A stretch of 64,000 nucleotides of DNA from JAHBNG01 sp039028975 (GTDB taxonomy: Bacteria; Chloroflexota; Anaerolineae; Caldilineales; Caldilineaceae), in NCBI GenBank assembly GCA_039028975.1, contig JBCCHB010000088.1, positions 1-64,000 on the forward strand, in the 5' to 3' direction. A program made the position numbers and the translations under genes. Under the pieces are notes generated by a model. That model was given only the letters and a program-made list of their open reading frames with translations, ran no database searches and was not told the origin of the DNA. This document shows positions 17,792 through 26,115 of the stretch, in pieces. The first letter of the stretch is position 1, and every line of letters begins with the position of its first letter.

Positions 17792-19213
17792 CTACTGATA
17801 ATCAATTTCTCCACATTCTATCGATTGATTCCTGGGTCCAATCATGCCCTCGCTTACCGTCAACTGACCGGCTCTTGCTAAAAAGTCTGGTTCAAAATCA
17901 TCCCAGTCCGTAGTCGTAATGATAGCCTGGCGAATGCCACCTAATGCGTCCAATAACATGCTTCGGCGTCGCACATCTAACTCGCTCATTACGTCATCCA
18001 GTAGCAGCACCGGCGGCGTGCCAGTACGTTCGGTCATGGTCTGAACTTCAGCTAATTTTAGAGACAGGGCGGCGCTACGTTGCTGCCCTCTGCTACCATA
18101 CGTGCGCAGATCTCGCCCGTTGGCTACAAAAGCCAAATCATCTCGGTGAGGACCATAGAGGGTGACCCCGGCCGCAATTTCCCGGTTGCGGCGACTAGTC
18201 AATTTGTTCATGTATGCTTGGGCAATTGGGATTGGGTCAGCGTTGGTTAAGGCGGCAATGGTCATCTGAAATGGATCATCCTCATGCTCAAGACGGGACT
18301 CAGCACTGTTCAAAGCGTTGTTCATAACATTGCCTGTACTGTTGCTTATCACAGCGCTTGGTGAATCTTTCAATTTTGCGTGGGTTGCGTCACTCATATA
18401 ACCTGGATTGAAGCTAGGGACGTAGAGGAGCGTAAGCGTCTCAGCGTCACTACTGAGCTGCCAATGACGCTGACGTGCGGTGGGAATTAGGTCTGCGACA
18501 AAGCCACAGCGTTTGGCGATGACTGTGCTACCGTAGTCGACCAACTGCTCATCCCAGAAGTGTAACTGACTCTCTGCAACCTCTCGATCAAGGCCAGAAC
18601 CCTGCTCTCGTAGGGATTTGAGCAGGCTGTTGCGTTGGGTAACGACCTTTTGAAAACGGGAGAGGGCTTGGGTGTACTGCCGATCGATTTGACAGAGAGC
18701 CACATCTAAATAACGGCGGCGCTCGCCAGGGCTGCCTGCGACCAGCTTGATATCTTCTGGGAGGAAGAGAACCGCCCGCATCTTTCCTACCAAATCGAGA
18801 GCACGTCGATTGACGCCATTGATCCGGATCTGTTTTTTGTAGCTGTTACTCTGCTCACGAGGCGTGTAGAGGATTTCGATCTCAAGGGGCTTTTCGCTGC
18901 TAGCAAGATCGTCATGTTCATCTACACCTTTCTCCGCCATCATATCGGTTACTTTTGTTGATGGGGCCGTAGCCACGATCGTCGCCGCTATCCGACTATG
19001 AGGCAAAGGTGCCTCCTCAACAGACCACCCGATAACTTCCTGATCATTCTGGGCATGGACAGGTTTTGAGGTAGCAATCAGGTAGATTGCCTCCAACAAA
19101 TTGCTCTTTCCTTGTGCATTTTGACCCTGGAGGAGCGTCAATGGATAGTTAAAATCCAGCTCTAAGGAGCGATAGTTGCGAAAATGGGTCAAGGAGAGAT
19201 GGGAAAGGAACAT
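17792..19213 (-). CDS. recF: DNA replication/repair protein RecF
   Basis: 473 residues. SMC-like ABC ATPase that loads RecA at gapped DNA. N-terminal SLTHFRNYRSLELDF and Walker A GQNAQGKSNLLEAI (about 30-43), C-terminal signature region TYGSRGQQRSAALSLKLAE and Walker B LLLDDVMSELD are all present. It is over 100 residues longer than E. coli RecF because of acidic insertions near residues 80-110 and 290-340. It is not with dnaA/dnaN but at the end of a tkt-DUF6391-holA-recF run, 56 nt after holA. Confidence 0.95.
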   Translation of the reverse strand: MFLSHLSLTHFRNYRSLELDFNYPLTLLQGQNAQGKSNLLEAIYLIATSKPVHAQNDQEVIGWSVEEAPLPHSRIAATIVATAPSTKVTDMMAEKGVDEHDDLASSEKPLEIEILYTPREQSNSYKKQIRINGVNRRALDLVGKMRAVLFLPEDIKLVAGSPGERRRYLDVALCQIDRQYTQALSRFQKVVTQRNSLLKSLREQGSGLDREVAESQLHFWDEQLVDYGSTVIAKRCGFVADLIPTARQRHWQLSSDAETLTLLYVPSFNPGYMSDATHAKLKDSPSAVISNSTGNVMNNALNSAESRLEHEDDPFQMTIAALTNADPIPIAQAYMNKLTSRRNREIAAGVTLYGPHRDDLAFVANGRDLRTYGSRGQQRSAALSLKLAEVQTMTERTGTPPVLLLDDVMSELDVRRRSMLLDALGGIRQAIITTTDWDDFEPDFLARAGQLTVSEGMIGPRNQSIECGEIDYQ

Positions 19214-19269
19214 AGTGTTACTCGTGGAGTACTTTCAGCACAAACGAAGGTAGGACATATCGTTTGCGT

Positions 19270-20331
19270 TTACCTCACAGGCTGGGTCAACTCGGCGATC
19301 AGGACATCGATTTCCGTTTCGGGATTGGTGCCTGTTTTCATGGCAAAATCGGCATCGAGTAGACGCTGCATAATCTTGGTAAGTTGATCAAAAGAGTATT
19401 TCCGGCACAGCTGCATGGCCTTTTTCACCGGATAACTGCTCTCTTTGACCTGTTTGGCAATATCATATTCGTTCCCTCCGCCCGAAGAAGTCGCCTCTTT
19501 CACTTTGATGATAATGCGATACTGGCGTGCAATCATGGTGAGAAGGTAGAACGGATTGGCGTCGCCTCGACGTAATTCATAAAGTGCTCGCATGGCATGC
19601 TGACCATTACGCTGGCTAAGGGCGTCGGTTAGATCCCAAATAAGCGCTTCGCTGGCATCGCTGACAAGGAGCTGAATATCGGCTTCCGTGATGGTACGCC
19701 CACGAGCATAGGTGGCCAGCTTATCAAGTTCATTGTCAAGCTGACGTAGGTTGACGCCCACATAGTCAGATAAGAGACGAACCGCCCGACCTTCGATGGC
19801 AATCTCCTTTTGCTTGGCTCGCTGCGCTACGTATCCTGCCAGGTACTTGTGATCCGGGGCCTTCAACTCCTGTAATTCAATGACGCCTGCCTTGACCAAC
19901 CCATCGACCCCAGGTACTTTGCGATCACTATTTTGCTCATCGCCCTTTTTGGCTTTGATGGTATACCCTTTAAAAATATGACGTCGCTTATCCAGACCCT
20001 CCTCAAAAAACGCTAGATCACATGAATCTGGCACTTCTGCTAAGCCAGCAAAAAACTCAGACGCTTCCGCGTGGGCTGCGCTATCTGTCTTTTTGCTGGC
20101 CGCAGCCCGTTTGTCCAAATGGCTCAAGTAACCGTAAGCCATAACCAGCCGCCTGAGTGCCAAAAATGGCATCATGCTTGCCTGTCCCAGAATATCGCTG
20201 CCCTTAGCCTGGGGCGCATTGAAAGTAGACATATTGAGATCTGCCATCTCTGGATCACCCAGCCGAGCTTTAAGGTTAGAGACTGACTGGGCGATTAGGT
20301 ATTCATCACAGTTGAGGAATAGATAGATCAT
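19270..20331 (-). CDS. holA: DNA polymerase III delta subunit (clamp loader)
   Basis: 353 residues. The N-terminal MIYLFLNCDEYLIAQ strand-helix, the MPFLALRRLVMAYGY segment and the C-terminal helical collar (YDIAKQVKESSYPVKKAM) match HolA. It opens the sliding clamp during loading. An Ala/Lys-rich insertion near residue 75-90 is not typical. It starts 12 nt after the DUF6391 gene and precedes recF by 56 nt, so it is probably cotranscribed with both. Confidence 0.92.
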   Translation of the reverse strand: MIYLFLNCDEYLIAQSVSNLKARLGDPEMADLNMSTFNAPQAKGSDILGQASMMPFLALRRLVMAYGYLSHLDKRAAASKKTDSAAHAEASEFFAGLAEVPDSCDLAFFEEGLDKRRHIFKGYTIKAKKGDEQNSDRKVPGVDGLVKAGVIELQELKAPDHKYLAGYVAQRAKQKEIAIEGRAVRLLSDYVGVNLRQLDNELDKLATYARGRTITEADIQLLVSDASEALIWDLTDALSQRNGQHAMRALYELRRGDANPFYLLTMIARQYRIIIKVKEATSSGGGNEYDIAKQVKESSYPVKKAMQLCRKYSFDQLTKIMQRLLDADFAMKTGTNPETEIDVLIAELTQPVR

Positions 20332-20343
20332 GGGGACAATATC

Positions 20344-20835
20344 CTACTCAAACGTCACCCGTGTTGCCACAACACGCCCCACCTTTTGGCTACTCACGTC
20401 CACAACCCAACGATCCGAGACGTCAGCCAAAGTCGTATATTCTTGAAAATAGAGTCCCAGCGGCTTAGAAACAACAATGGCGACAAGCATCATGGGAAGG
20501 GCTAAACCAAACTTATCAGCAACGGTGCGCCGCTTTCCGCTTGTGGCCAGGAGCGCAGCAAAGGTGGTAAGCAAGGCCGTCGTTACCAAATTGGTGCCGC
20601 AATTGGGATGAATAGCCAACGTCTTTTCGCCAGCTTGTAACCGTAAAAGGGCATCCCCAACTGCTTGGCGCACCTCTTCCTCCTCTACCCCTCCATAGAT
20701 GACGAAACCCGTGGGATCGCTCAGGCCACTTAGCCTGACACTTTTGTTCCGGCTCGATAAGAGGTGAATAGTCGCATGTTCAATGGCGTGATGCTGTCGC
20801 GTTCGCCGCACGATTTCGTTCAAAAGCGTAAGCAT
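20344..20835 (-). CDS. DUF6391 family membrane protein
   Basis: 163 residues. The HHAIEHATIHLL motif near residue 15, the IHPNCGTNLVTTA stretch near 97 and two following hydrophobic segments are the pattern of DUF6391, a family I associate with cyanobacteria and Chloroflexota and without an assigned function. It lies 13 nt after tkt and 12 nt before holA, which suggests cotranscription rather than function. Confidence 0.8.
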   Translation of the reverse strand: MLTLLNEIVRRTRQHHAIEHATIHLLSSRNKSVRLSGLSDPTGFVIYGGVEEEEVRQAVGDALLRLQAGEKTLAIHPNCGTNLVTTALLTTFAALLATSGKRRTVADKFGLALPMMLVAIVVSKPLGLYFQEYTTLADVSDRWVVDVSSQKVGRVVATRVTFE

Positions 20836-20848
20836 AATATTTCTATAG

Positions 20849-22885
20849 CTAGTTCACTAATCCCTTGGCTTTCTCTGCTACATTGTCCGGCGTCAAGCCA
20901 AATTCTTGATAGAGCTTGGCGAATGGGGCGCTAGCACCAAAGTGATCTAAGGCAATAATCAGCCCCTTGGATTTGTCGTTTCCAACCCAGCGTTCCCAAC
21001 CAAGAGATGTCCCTGCTTCCACTGCGACTTTGGGTAATGTATGGGGCAATACCTCATCGCGATAGCCCTCATCTTGTGCAGAGAAGAGTTCCCACGAGGG
21101 GATGCTGACAACGCGAACCCGGATGCCCTGAGCGACCAGAATCTTGGCTGCGTTACAGCAGATCTCAACTTCGCTGCCAGTAGCCAAAAGGGCAACCTGA
21201 GGGCCTTCATCGCTGCTTTCATAGAGAATATAGCCTCCCTTGGCAGCACCCTCAGCAGAACGATAGCCAGGAGCGGTACGATCGACAGTCGTCAGATTCT
21301 GCCGGGTTAAAGCCAAGGCTGTGGGACCAGCTTCATTTCTTAAGGCTGCTCGCCACGCCTCTGTAACCTCATTACCATCTGCCGGGCGGAATAGAGTCAT
21401 GTTAGGAATAGCACGCAGCGATGCAACCTGCTCAATGGGCTGATGAGTCGGCCCATCTTCACCAACACCGATGCCATCGTGAGTCAGCACATAGACAACG
21501 CGCAGCCCCATCAGAGCAGCTAAACGCATACTGCCTCGCATGTAATCGCTAAAGATGAGGAAGGTGCCACCATAGGGAACGACACCGCCGTGGAGTGCCA
21601 TCCCATTGAGAATCCCACCCATTGCATGTTCGCGGACGCCAAAGTGCATGTTGCGCCCGTCCCATGAATCAGCCTGAATCGAGCCGATCCCCCTCATGTT
21701 GGTCTTGTTGCTGCCTGCCAAGTCTGCGCTACCACCCACAAAATTGGGAATTACCTGAGCAATCGCATTAATGACCTCTCCACCGGAGTTACGAGAAGCC
21801 ATACTAGACCCTGCATCAAAGTTTGGTAGAGCCTCTTCCCAGCCATCAGGTAATTGACCAGAGAGCATGACGTTTAACTCAGCAGCTTCATCGGGGTATT
21901 TTTCGCTGTAGGCTTCCAGCAGATCTGAGTAGGTGGACTCAAGAGCTTTACCGTTGGGTATGGCTTGGCGATAGAAGCTACTCACCTCGTCCGGTACATG
22001 GAACTTCTCATCTGCTGGGAAACCTAAATGTGCTCGGGTGACAGCTAGTTCTTCATCACCTAACGGTTCCCCATGTACTTTCGCCGTCCCCTGATGGTTG
22101 GGACTTCCAAAGCCAATGATGGTCTTGCAGCCGATGATGCTGGGGCGAGAATCATTTTGGGCCGCTTCGATGGCTGTGGCAACCGCAGTACCATCCATGC
22201 CATCAATAGACTGAACATGCCAGCCATAGGCTTCAAAGCGCTTGGCCCAATCTTCACTATATGCCAGATCTGTCGAGCCTTCGATTGTAATGTTGTTGTC
22301 GTCGTAGAGGTAGATCAGTTTTCCTAATTTGAGATGTCCGGCTAGTGACGCGGCCTCACTTGAGATGCCCTCCATTAGATCACCATCACTACAGATTGCA
22401 TAGACGTAATGATCCATTACTGGGAAGTCAGGTTTGTTAAAGCGTTCAGCCAGCCATCGCTCTGCAATGGCCATGCCCACACCATTGGTAAACCCTTGCC
22501 CCAATGGTCCAGTGGTCGTATCAACACCCGGCGTATGGCCATGCTCTGGATGCCCGGGCGTTAGGCTTCCCCACTGGCGGAAGTTTCTCAACTCATCCAA
22601 AGAAACATCGTAACCAGTCAGGTGGAGTAAGGAATAAAGAAGCATAGAGCCATGACCAGCGCTAAGAATGAAGCGATCCCGATTGCTCCAGCTTGGATGT
22701 GATGGGCTGTGGCGCAAGTAGCGAGTCCATAAGGTAAAAGCGGCTTGGGCCATGCCCATAGGCATACCAGGGTGTCCCGATTTGGCCTGCTGAACTGCAT
22801 CAGCAGAGAGAAGCCGAATAGTGTTGACGGCCTTTTCTTCAAGCGTTGAGTCTAGAGTCGACTGATTTGCTATCGTAGATGCCAT
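20849..22885 (-). CDS. tkt: Transketolase
   Basis: 678 residues, full length. Thiamine-diphosphate enzyme transferring two-carbon units in the pentose phosphate pathway. N-terminal AVQQAKSGHPGMPMGMA, TPP/Mg site SDGDLMEG...YDDNNITIEG, the catalytic Glu region EDGPTHQPIEQ and the C-terminal ALLATGSEVEI are intact. AAAGGA stands upstream of the ATG, and three direct repeats lie further upstream. First gene of the tkt-DUF6391-holA-recF run. Confidence 0.97.
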   Translation of the reverse strand: MASTIANQSTLDSTLEEKAVNTIRLLSADAVQQAKSGHPGMPMGMAQAAFTLWTRYLRHSPSHPSWSNRDRFILSAGHGSMLLYSLLHLTGYDVSLDELRNFRQWGSLTPGHPEHGHTPGVDTTTGPLGQGFTNGVGMAIAERWLAERFNKPDFPVMDHYVYAICSDGDLMEGISSEAASLAGHLKLGKLIYLYDDNNITIEGSTDLAYSEDWAKRFEAYGWHVQSIDGMDGTAVATAIEAAQNDSRPSIIGCKTIIGFGSPNHQGTAKVHGEPLGDEELAVTRAHLGFPADEKFHVPDEVSSFYRQAIPNGKALESTYSDLLEAYSEKYPDEAAELNVMLSGQLPDGWEEALPNFDAGSSMASRNSGGEVINAIAQVIPNFVGGSADLAGSNKTNMRGIGSIQADSWDGRNMHFGVREHAMGGILNGMALHGGVVPYGGTFLIFSDYMRGSMRLAALMGLRVVYVLTHDGIGVGEDGPTHQPIEQVASLRAIPNMTLFRPADGNEVTEAWRAALRNEAGPTALALTRQNLTTVDRTAPGYRSAEGAAKGGYILYESSDEGPQVALLATGSEVEICCNAAKILVAQGIRVRVVSIPSWELFSAQDEGYRDEVLPHTLPKVAVEAGTSLGWERWVGNDKSKGLIIALDHFGASAPFAKLYQEFGLTPDNVAEKAKGLVN

Positions 22886-22907
22886 TGCTCATAAGTCCTT
22901 TATGTAG

Positions 22908-22946
22908 GGAATTTGTTGTAAGGAATTGTTATAGGGAATTGTTATA
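22908..22946 (-). promoter_or_regulatory. Three 12-13 bp direct repeats upstream of tkt
   Basis: GGAATTTGTTGTA (22908-22920), GGAATTGTTATA (22922-22933) and GGAATTGTTATA (22935-22946) repeat every 13-14 bp. On the minus strand they read TATAACAATTCC, so they could hold -10-like elements or a regulator site for tkt. Confidence 0.45.
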
Positions 22947-23023
22947 AAATTGATCTACTTTTTGTGTTAGGCTATTGCATAATCTATGAGTCTATGTCCT
23001 AGTCGGGTTCCAAACTGTTCAGA

Positions 23024-23109
23024 TTACACCTAGCTTCATTTGAAAATTGTACTTTGGTCTCATTGAGAAAGTTCTGGAAACCTACAGTTGTCAAATCATC
23101 TCTGTATAG
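23024..23109 (+). repeat. Family-1 palindromic element, degenerate
   Basis: Opens with TAGCTTCATTTGAAAATTG and closes with GTTGTCAAATCATCTCTGTA, about 86 bp in all, matching the consensus outline with drifted arms. Confidence 0.65.
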
Positions 23110-23374
23110 GAAAAGCCATATAAATAGGGAAGAGCCATAAACGCCACGTCAAAATTGACGACTCAACCCATTCGGCTTACTATGGCTAGAAATGAGAATA
23201 TTGTGTATCTTTTGCCGAGATAACTCTATTGTCTATTGTTCCTTGGTGATTGTCAACTTGACATCTGATGTAGGCTACTTCTATACTCTTTTCCGTTATC
23301 CTTTTGAAGGTGTATAGCTATCATTTCTTACCTACAAAATAAAAATTTTGAGTAATTTCGCCTTTTAATAAATC

Positions 23375-24490
23375 ATGATTTTTCAGAAAAAACAACGAAA
23401 AGTGATACTACGCGGTGCTGGAATCATGGCAGGCATCGGTGCCAGTCTCGCTGCTTATGCCATCCTGCGCGAGCCGACCAATGTTCAATTAGATCGGCTG
23501 ACCATTCAACTACCCTATGCCGACGGGTGCTTACCTGACGATGGGTTGAAGATTCTCCACCTCTCCGATACCCACTTTCAAGGCCTCGAATGGCGAGAGC
23601 GGAGCAAAATTGAGCGAATCCGACGGCTTACCAAGGGGATAAGCTACGATCTACTCATTCATACTGGAGACTTCTGGCACAACGAGGCGGGTTTAAAGAA
23701 TCTACTTGCTTTGTTAGATGTGCTGCCGCCAGCCAAACTCGGTGCATATGGTGTCATGGGAAATCATGACTATGCTTGTTATAGCCATGCTGATGCCCTG
23801 TCTCGCAATTGGGATAAATATCAGACCGTTGTGGGAAAAAATGAGGGTTCAACGATCTCGCAACCTTCTGCATTCCAGAATAATGGTTACACGGCTGTAG
23901 CTCCGCTTATTGAGCGCCAATCCGTTGAGCAACCACCCATCAAGCTCCATGAATATCCGCTTCATGCCTTCCGTTTTGTACGATACTTTCTAAATATGCC
24001 TTTTGAGCTGGAGCGAACCTACTATAACGATACCTACTCGTTGAAAGATAGGTTGGCTTCGCGCGGCGTGACCATCTTGGACAATCAATCCGTTCATTTA
24101 TGCCAGGAGATTGAACCGGGCCGCACCGTTGACCTCTTTCTTGCGGGTGTGGATGATGTTTGTGAAGGGAAACCATGCTTGGAAAGCGCGTTTGCTAACG
24201 TTCCCAATGACGCACCAGCCATTTTGTTAAGCCACAATCCGGATATATTAGAGGAGGATGCATCTCGTCGTGCTGAGCTAATTTTGTCTGGGCATACCCA
24301 CGGAGGGCAAATCGTGCTGCCTCTTCTTGGTGCCGCCCATACTCACTCTGCCCATCTTGGCCGTAAAGAAGCTGCTGGCTATATGCGCCGGGGGAAGACA
24401 CAAGTTTACATCTCGCGCGGCATTGGTGAAGGGATTCCCCTACGCTTTGGAGCGGGGCCACAGATCACGTTGATAACTGTTAAGGGGTAG
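23375..24490 (+). CDS. Membrane-anchored calcineurin-like metallophosphoesterase
   Basis: 371 residues. An N-terminal basic stretch and one TM helix (about 13-28) predict membrane anchoring. Metal-binding motifs are complete: LSDTHF, HTGDFWH, GNHD, LLSHNPD and SGHTHGGQ. A ~70-residue insert separates GNHDY from the VTILDNQSV strand. YaeI/YkuE-like relatives act on phospholipids or nucleotides, but the substrate here cannot be read from sequence. It is a single gene flanked by long spacers. Confidence 0.85.
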   Translation: MIFQKKQRKVILRGAGIMAGIGASLAAYAILREPTNVQLDRLTIQLPYADGCLPDDGLKILHLSDTHFQGLEWRERSKIERIRRLTKGISYDLLIHTGDFWHNEAGLKNLLALLDVLPPAKLGAYGVMGNHDYACYSHADALSRNWDKYQTVVGKNEGSTISQPSAFQNNGYTAVAPLIERQSVEQPPIKLHEYPLHAFRFVRYFLNMPFELERTYYNDTYSLKDRLASRGVTILDNQSVHLCQEIEPGRTVDLFLAGVDDVCEGKPCLESAFANVPNDAPAILLSHNPDILEEDASRRAELILSGHTHGGQIVLPLLGAAHTHSAHLGRKEAAGYMRRGKTQVYISRGIGEGIPLRFGAGPQITLITVKG

Positions 24491-24583
24491 CACACAATGG
24501 CACTCTACGGCGATGAGCACCTGATTCAGTAAATCTGAAGCTTGCTAGGACGTTATGGTCCGCTAATGCACATACAGTGTCTC

Positions 24584-24628
24584 AAAACGGGAGAACATCC
24601 CCATCATCATGGGGACGGATCCCGTTTT
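24584..24628 (+). terminator. Two-stage hairpin after the phosphoesterase gene
   Basis: Outer stem AAAACGGGA (24584-24592) pairs with TCCCGTTTT (24620-24628) and inner stem CCCCAT (24599-24604) with ATGGGG (24609-24614). The right arm ends in TTTT, so it could terminate. The outer arm also matches the unit of the tandem array at 37764, read on the other strand. The surrounding 283 bp (24491-24773) hold no gene. Confidence 0.5.
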
Positions 24629-24773
24629 CACATGGGCCAGAGCTGATCTAGCCATCTATATAAGAGTAAGACAAAAGTACTATAGACTCTGAAGGGCGAA
24701 CTCACTATAATAATATCCATACGCACCCAATTGAACAGAAACTTATCCCTCAGCGGCAGTAGGAATTACGATT

Positions 24774-25253
24774 ATGGATATGCCCTTTCGCCAAGAAGAC
24801 GGCGGTCATCGAAGGATTACTCATAGCATGGCTGAAGACGTTCCTGCGAATAAACAAGCACCCTTAAATACATTGAAAATTTTAGTTGTAGAAGATAACT
24901 TAGTTAATCAAAAAGTTGTGTTAGCGCTTTTAAAGAAGAGTGGCTACCATGCCGATGTGGCTGTGAATGGTGTTGAAGCCCTAGTTGCGCTTCGGGAAAG
25001 ACCCTATGATTTGATTCTGATGGACATCAATATGCCAGAAATGGACGGTGTGGAAGCGACTCAGCATATTCGCACAGAGTGGCCTACTAGCGAACAGCCT
25101 CATATTATTGCTGTAACGGCCAATGCAATGAAAGGGGATCGGGAGAGATTTCTTGATGCTGGCATGGATGACTATGTGAGTAAACCCATTCGCTACCCGT
25201 TGTTGCTTGAGGCGTTAAATAAAGCTGTTACAAAAATTGTGGCGAATACTTAG
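24774..25253 (+). CDS. Single-domain response regulator (CheY-like receiver)
   Basis: 159 residues: a polar N-terminal tail (1-34) and one receiver domain (about 35-155) with acidic pair E40/D41, phospho-acceptor D84 in ILMDINMPEMDG, switch T115 and K137 in VSKPI. There is no output domain, and the sequence most resembles receivers at the C-terminus of hybrid histidine kinases. No kinase is nearby, so it is an orphan. TAGGAA lies upstream of the chosen ATG; an internal ATG at 24828 has no such site. Confidence 0.88.
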   Translation: MDMPFRQEDGGHRRITHSMAEDVPANKQAPLNTLKILVVEDNLVNQKVVLALLKKSGYHADVAVNGVEALVALRERPYDLILMDINMPEMDGVEATQHIRTEWPTSEQPHIIAVTANAMKGDRERFLDAGMDDYVSKPIRYPLLLEALNKAVTKIVANT

Positions 25254-25301
25254 AATTTTAACTTTTCTTTGCACTATGCTCTTATTCTATTCACCCCGTT
25301 T

Positions 25302-25772
25302 CTATTCACCCCGTGGCGGTAAGTCAATGCGGCCGAAGTCTTGCGGATCCCCTCTTTTTTTACACGCTAGATAGTTCTGCAAAATGATGACCGCAGCCAA
25401 TGCATCATCATCATACTCGGAGAGATTCTTCTCAGCCATTAGTTCTTGCGCAGCAAACGTAGTAAGTCGTTCATCCCAAAGGATGATGGGCAGAGGATGC
25501 GGGCAGAGAACGCGAAGCGCGTGAGCAAGCCTCATTGCCCATTTACGAACAGTTTTAGCCTGGGGACCTTCACTGCCATCCATATTGAGAGGTAAGCCGC
25601 AGAGCACAGATTGAATCTCCTCTTCTTGCACAATCTGAGCCAATCGAGCAAAATCATCGCGGCGAGTGCGCCGCTGAATTGTGGTAATAGGACGAACTGT
25701 GATGCCCAACGGATCACATGTTGCAACGCCGATACGAGCAAGTCCTACGTCCAAAGCGAGAAGTTTTTCCAT
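25302..25772 (-). CDS. ruvX: Putative pre-16S rRNA nuclease / Holliday junction resolvase-like (RuvX/YqgF)
   Basis: 156 residues with RNase H-like fold motifs: LLALDVGLARIGVA (D8), LCGLPLNMDGSEG, ILWDERLTTFAA (Glu) and DDDALAAVIIL (Asp). YqgF trims the 16S rRNA 5' end in E. coli. It is on the same strand as alaS and the baseplate-J-like gene, but a 343 bp gap with repeats separates them. Confidence 0.92.
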   Translation of the reverse strand: MEKLLALDVGLARIGVATCDPLGITVRPITTIQRRTRRDDFARLAQIVQEEEIQSVLCGLPLNMDGSEGPQAKTVRKWAMRLAHALRVLCPHPLPIILWDERLTTFAAQELMAEKNLSEYDDDALAAVIILQNYLACKKRGDPQDFGRIDLPPRGE

Positions 25773-25850
25773 AGTGCTGCAAGGCTAACCAACGTACGGT
25801 TTCACACGGAGCCGAGTATATACTTCGTCAGATTACAGTGAGGAACGAGA

Positions 25851-25970
25851 ACACAGAGGTTCACTGACGCATTCCCGTTGGTCGGGAGTGCGCAGAGATT
25901 CACGGAGACTCTCTTCTCTCATTGAAGCCGTTCTCGGTGTAGCTCTGTACCTTCTCTGAGGCACTCTGTG
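25851..25970. repeat. CACAGAG-type short repeats around a hairpin
   Basis: ACACAGAGGTTCACTGA (25851-25867) and CGCAGAGATTCACGGAGA (25891-25908) are direct copies; TCTCTGAGGCACTCTGTG (25953-25970) is an inverted one. Between the first two, GCATTCCCG (25869-25877) pairs with CGGGAGTGC (25883-25891). Confidence 0.5.
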
Positions 25971-25974
25971 TATT

Positions 25975-26079
25975 GCAGAAAAGTTTTGCCCCAACTCTTG
26001 ACCAATCCACTCAGAAAAATTTCGCTTTGAAAAATTCCACTTTGAAAAATTTGAAGAAGGAAGGACGAAACTATTCAGG
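25975..26079. repeat. Family-2 palindromic repeat with internal tandem repeat
   Basis: Left arm GCAGAAAAGTTTTGCCCC (25975-25992) and right arm GGACGAAACTATTCAGG (26063-26079), followed by CTATCAAT as in the copy at 35598. Inside are three 15 bp units beginning GAAAAATT (26014, 26029, 26044). Confidence 0.6.
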
Positions 26080-26115
26080 CTATCAATAGGTTTAGAATGA
26101 GGTACAAAACAGTGG

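Larger units (their letters stand above)
22886..23374. other. 489 bp divergent intergenic region
   Basis: Separates tkt (-) from the metallophosphoesterase gene (+). It contains three short direct repeats next to tkt (22908-22946) and a family-1 palindrome (23024-23109). No ORF of note. The phosphoesterase ATG lacks a visible Shine-Dalgarno site. Confidence 0.5.
25773..26115. other. 343 bp spacer rich in short repeats
   Basis: Contains two direct copies and one inverted copy of a CACAGAGNTTCAC-type motif around a hairpin (25851-25970), a family-2 palindrome (25975-26079) and a 15 bp x 3 tandem repeat (26014-26058). A minus-strand ORF (25833-26216) is only read-through of this repeat DNA. Confidence 0.55.
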
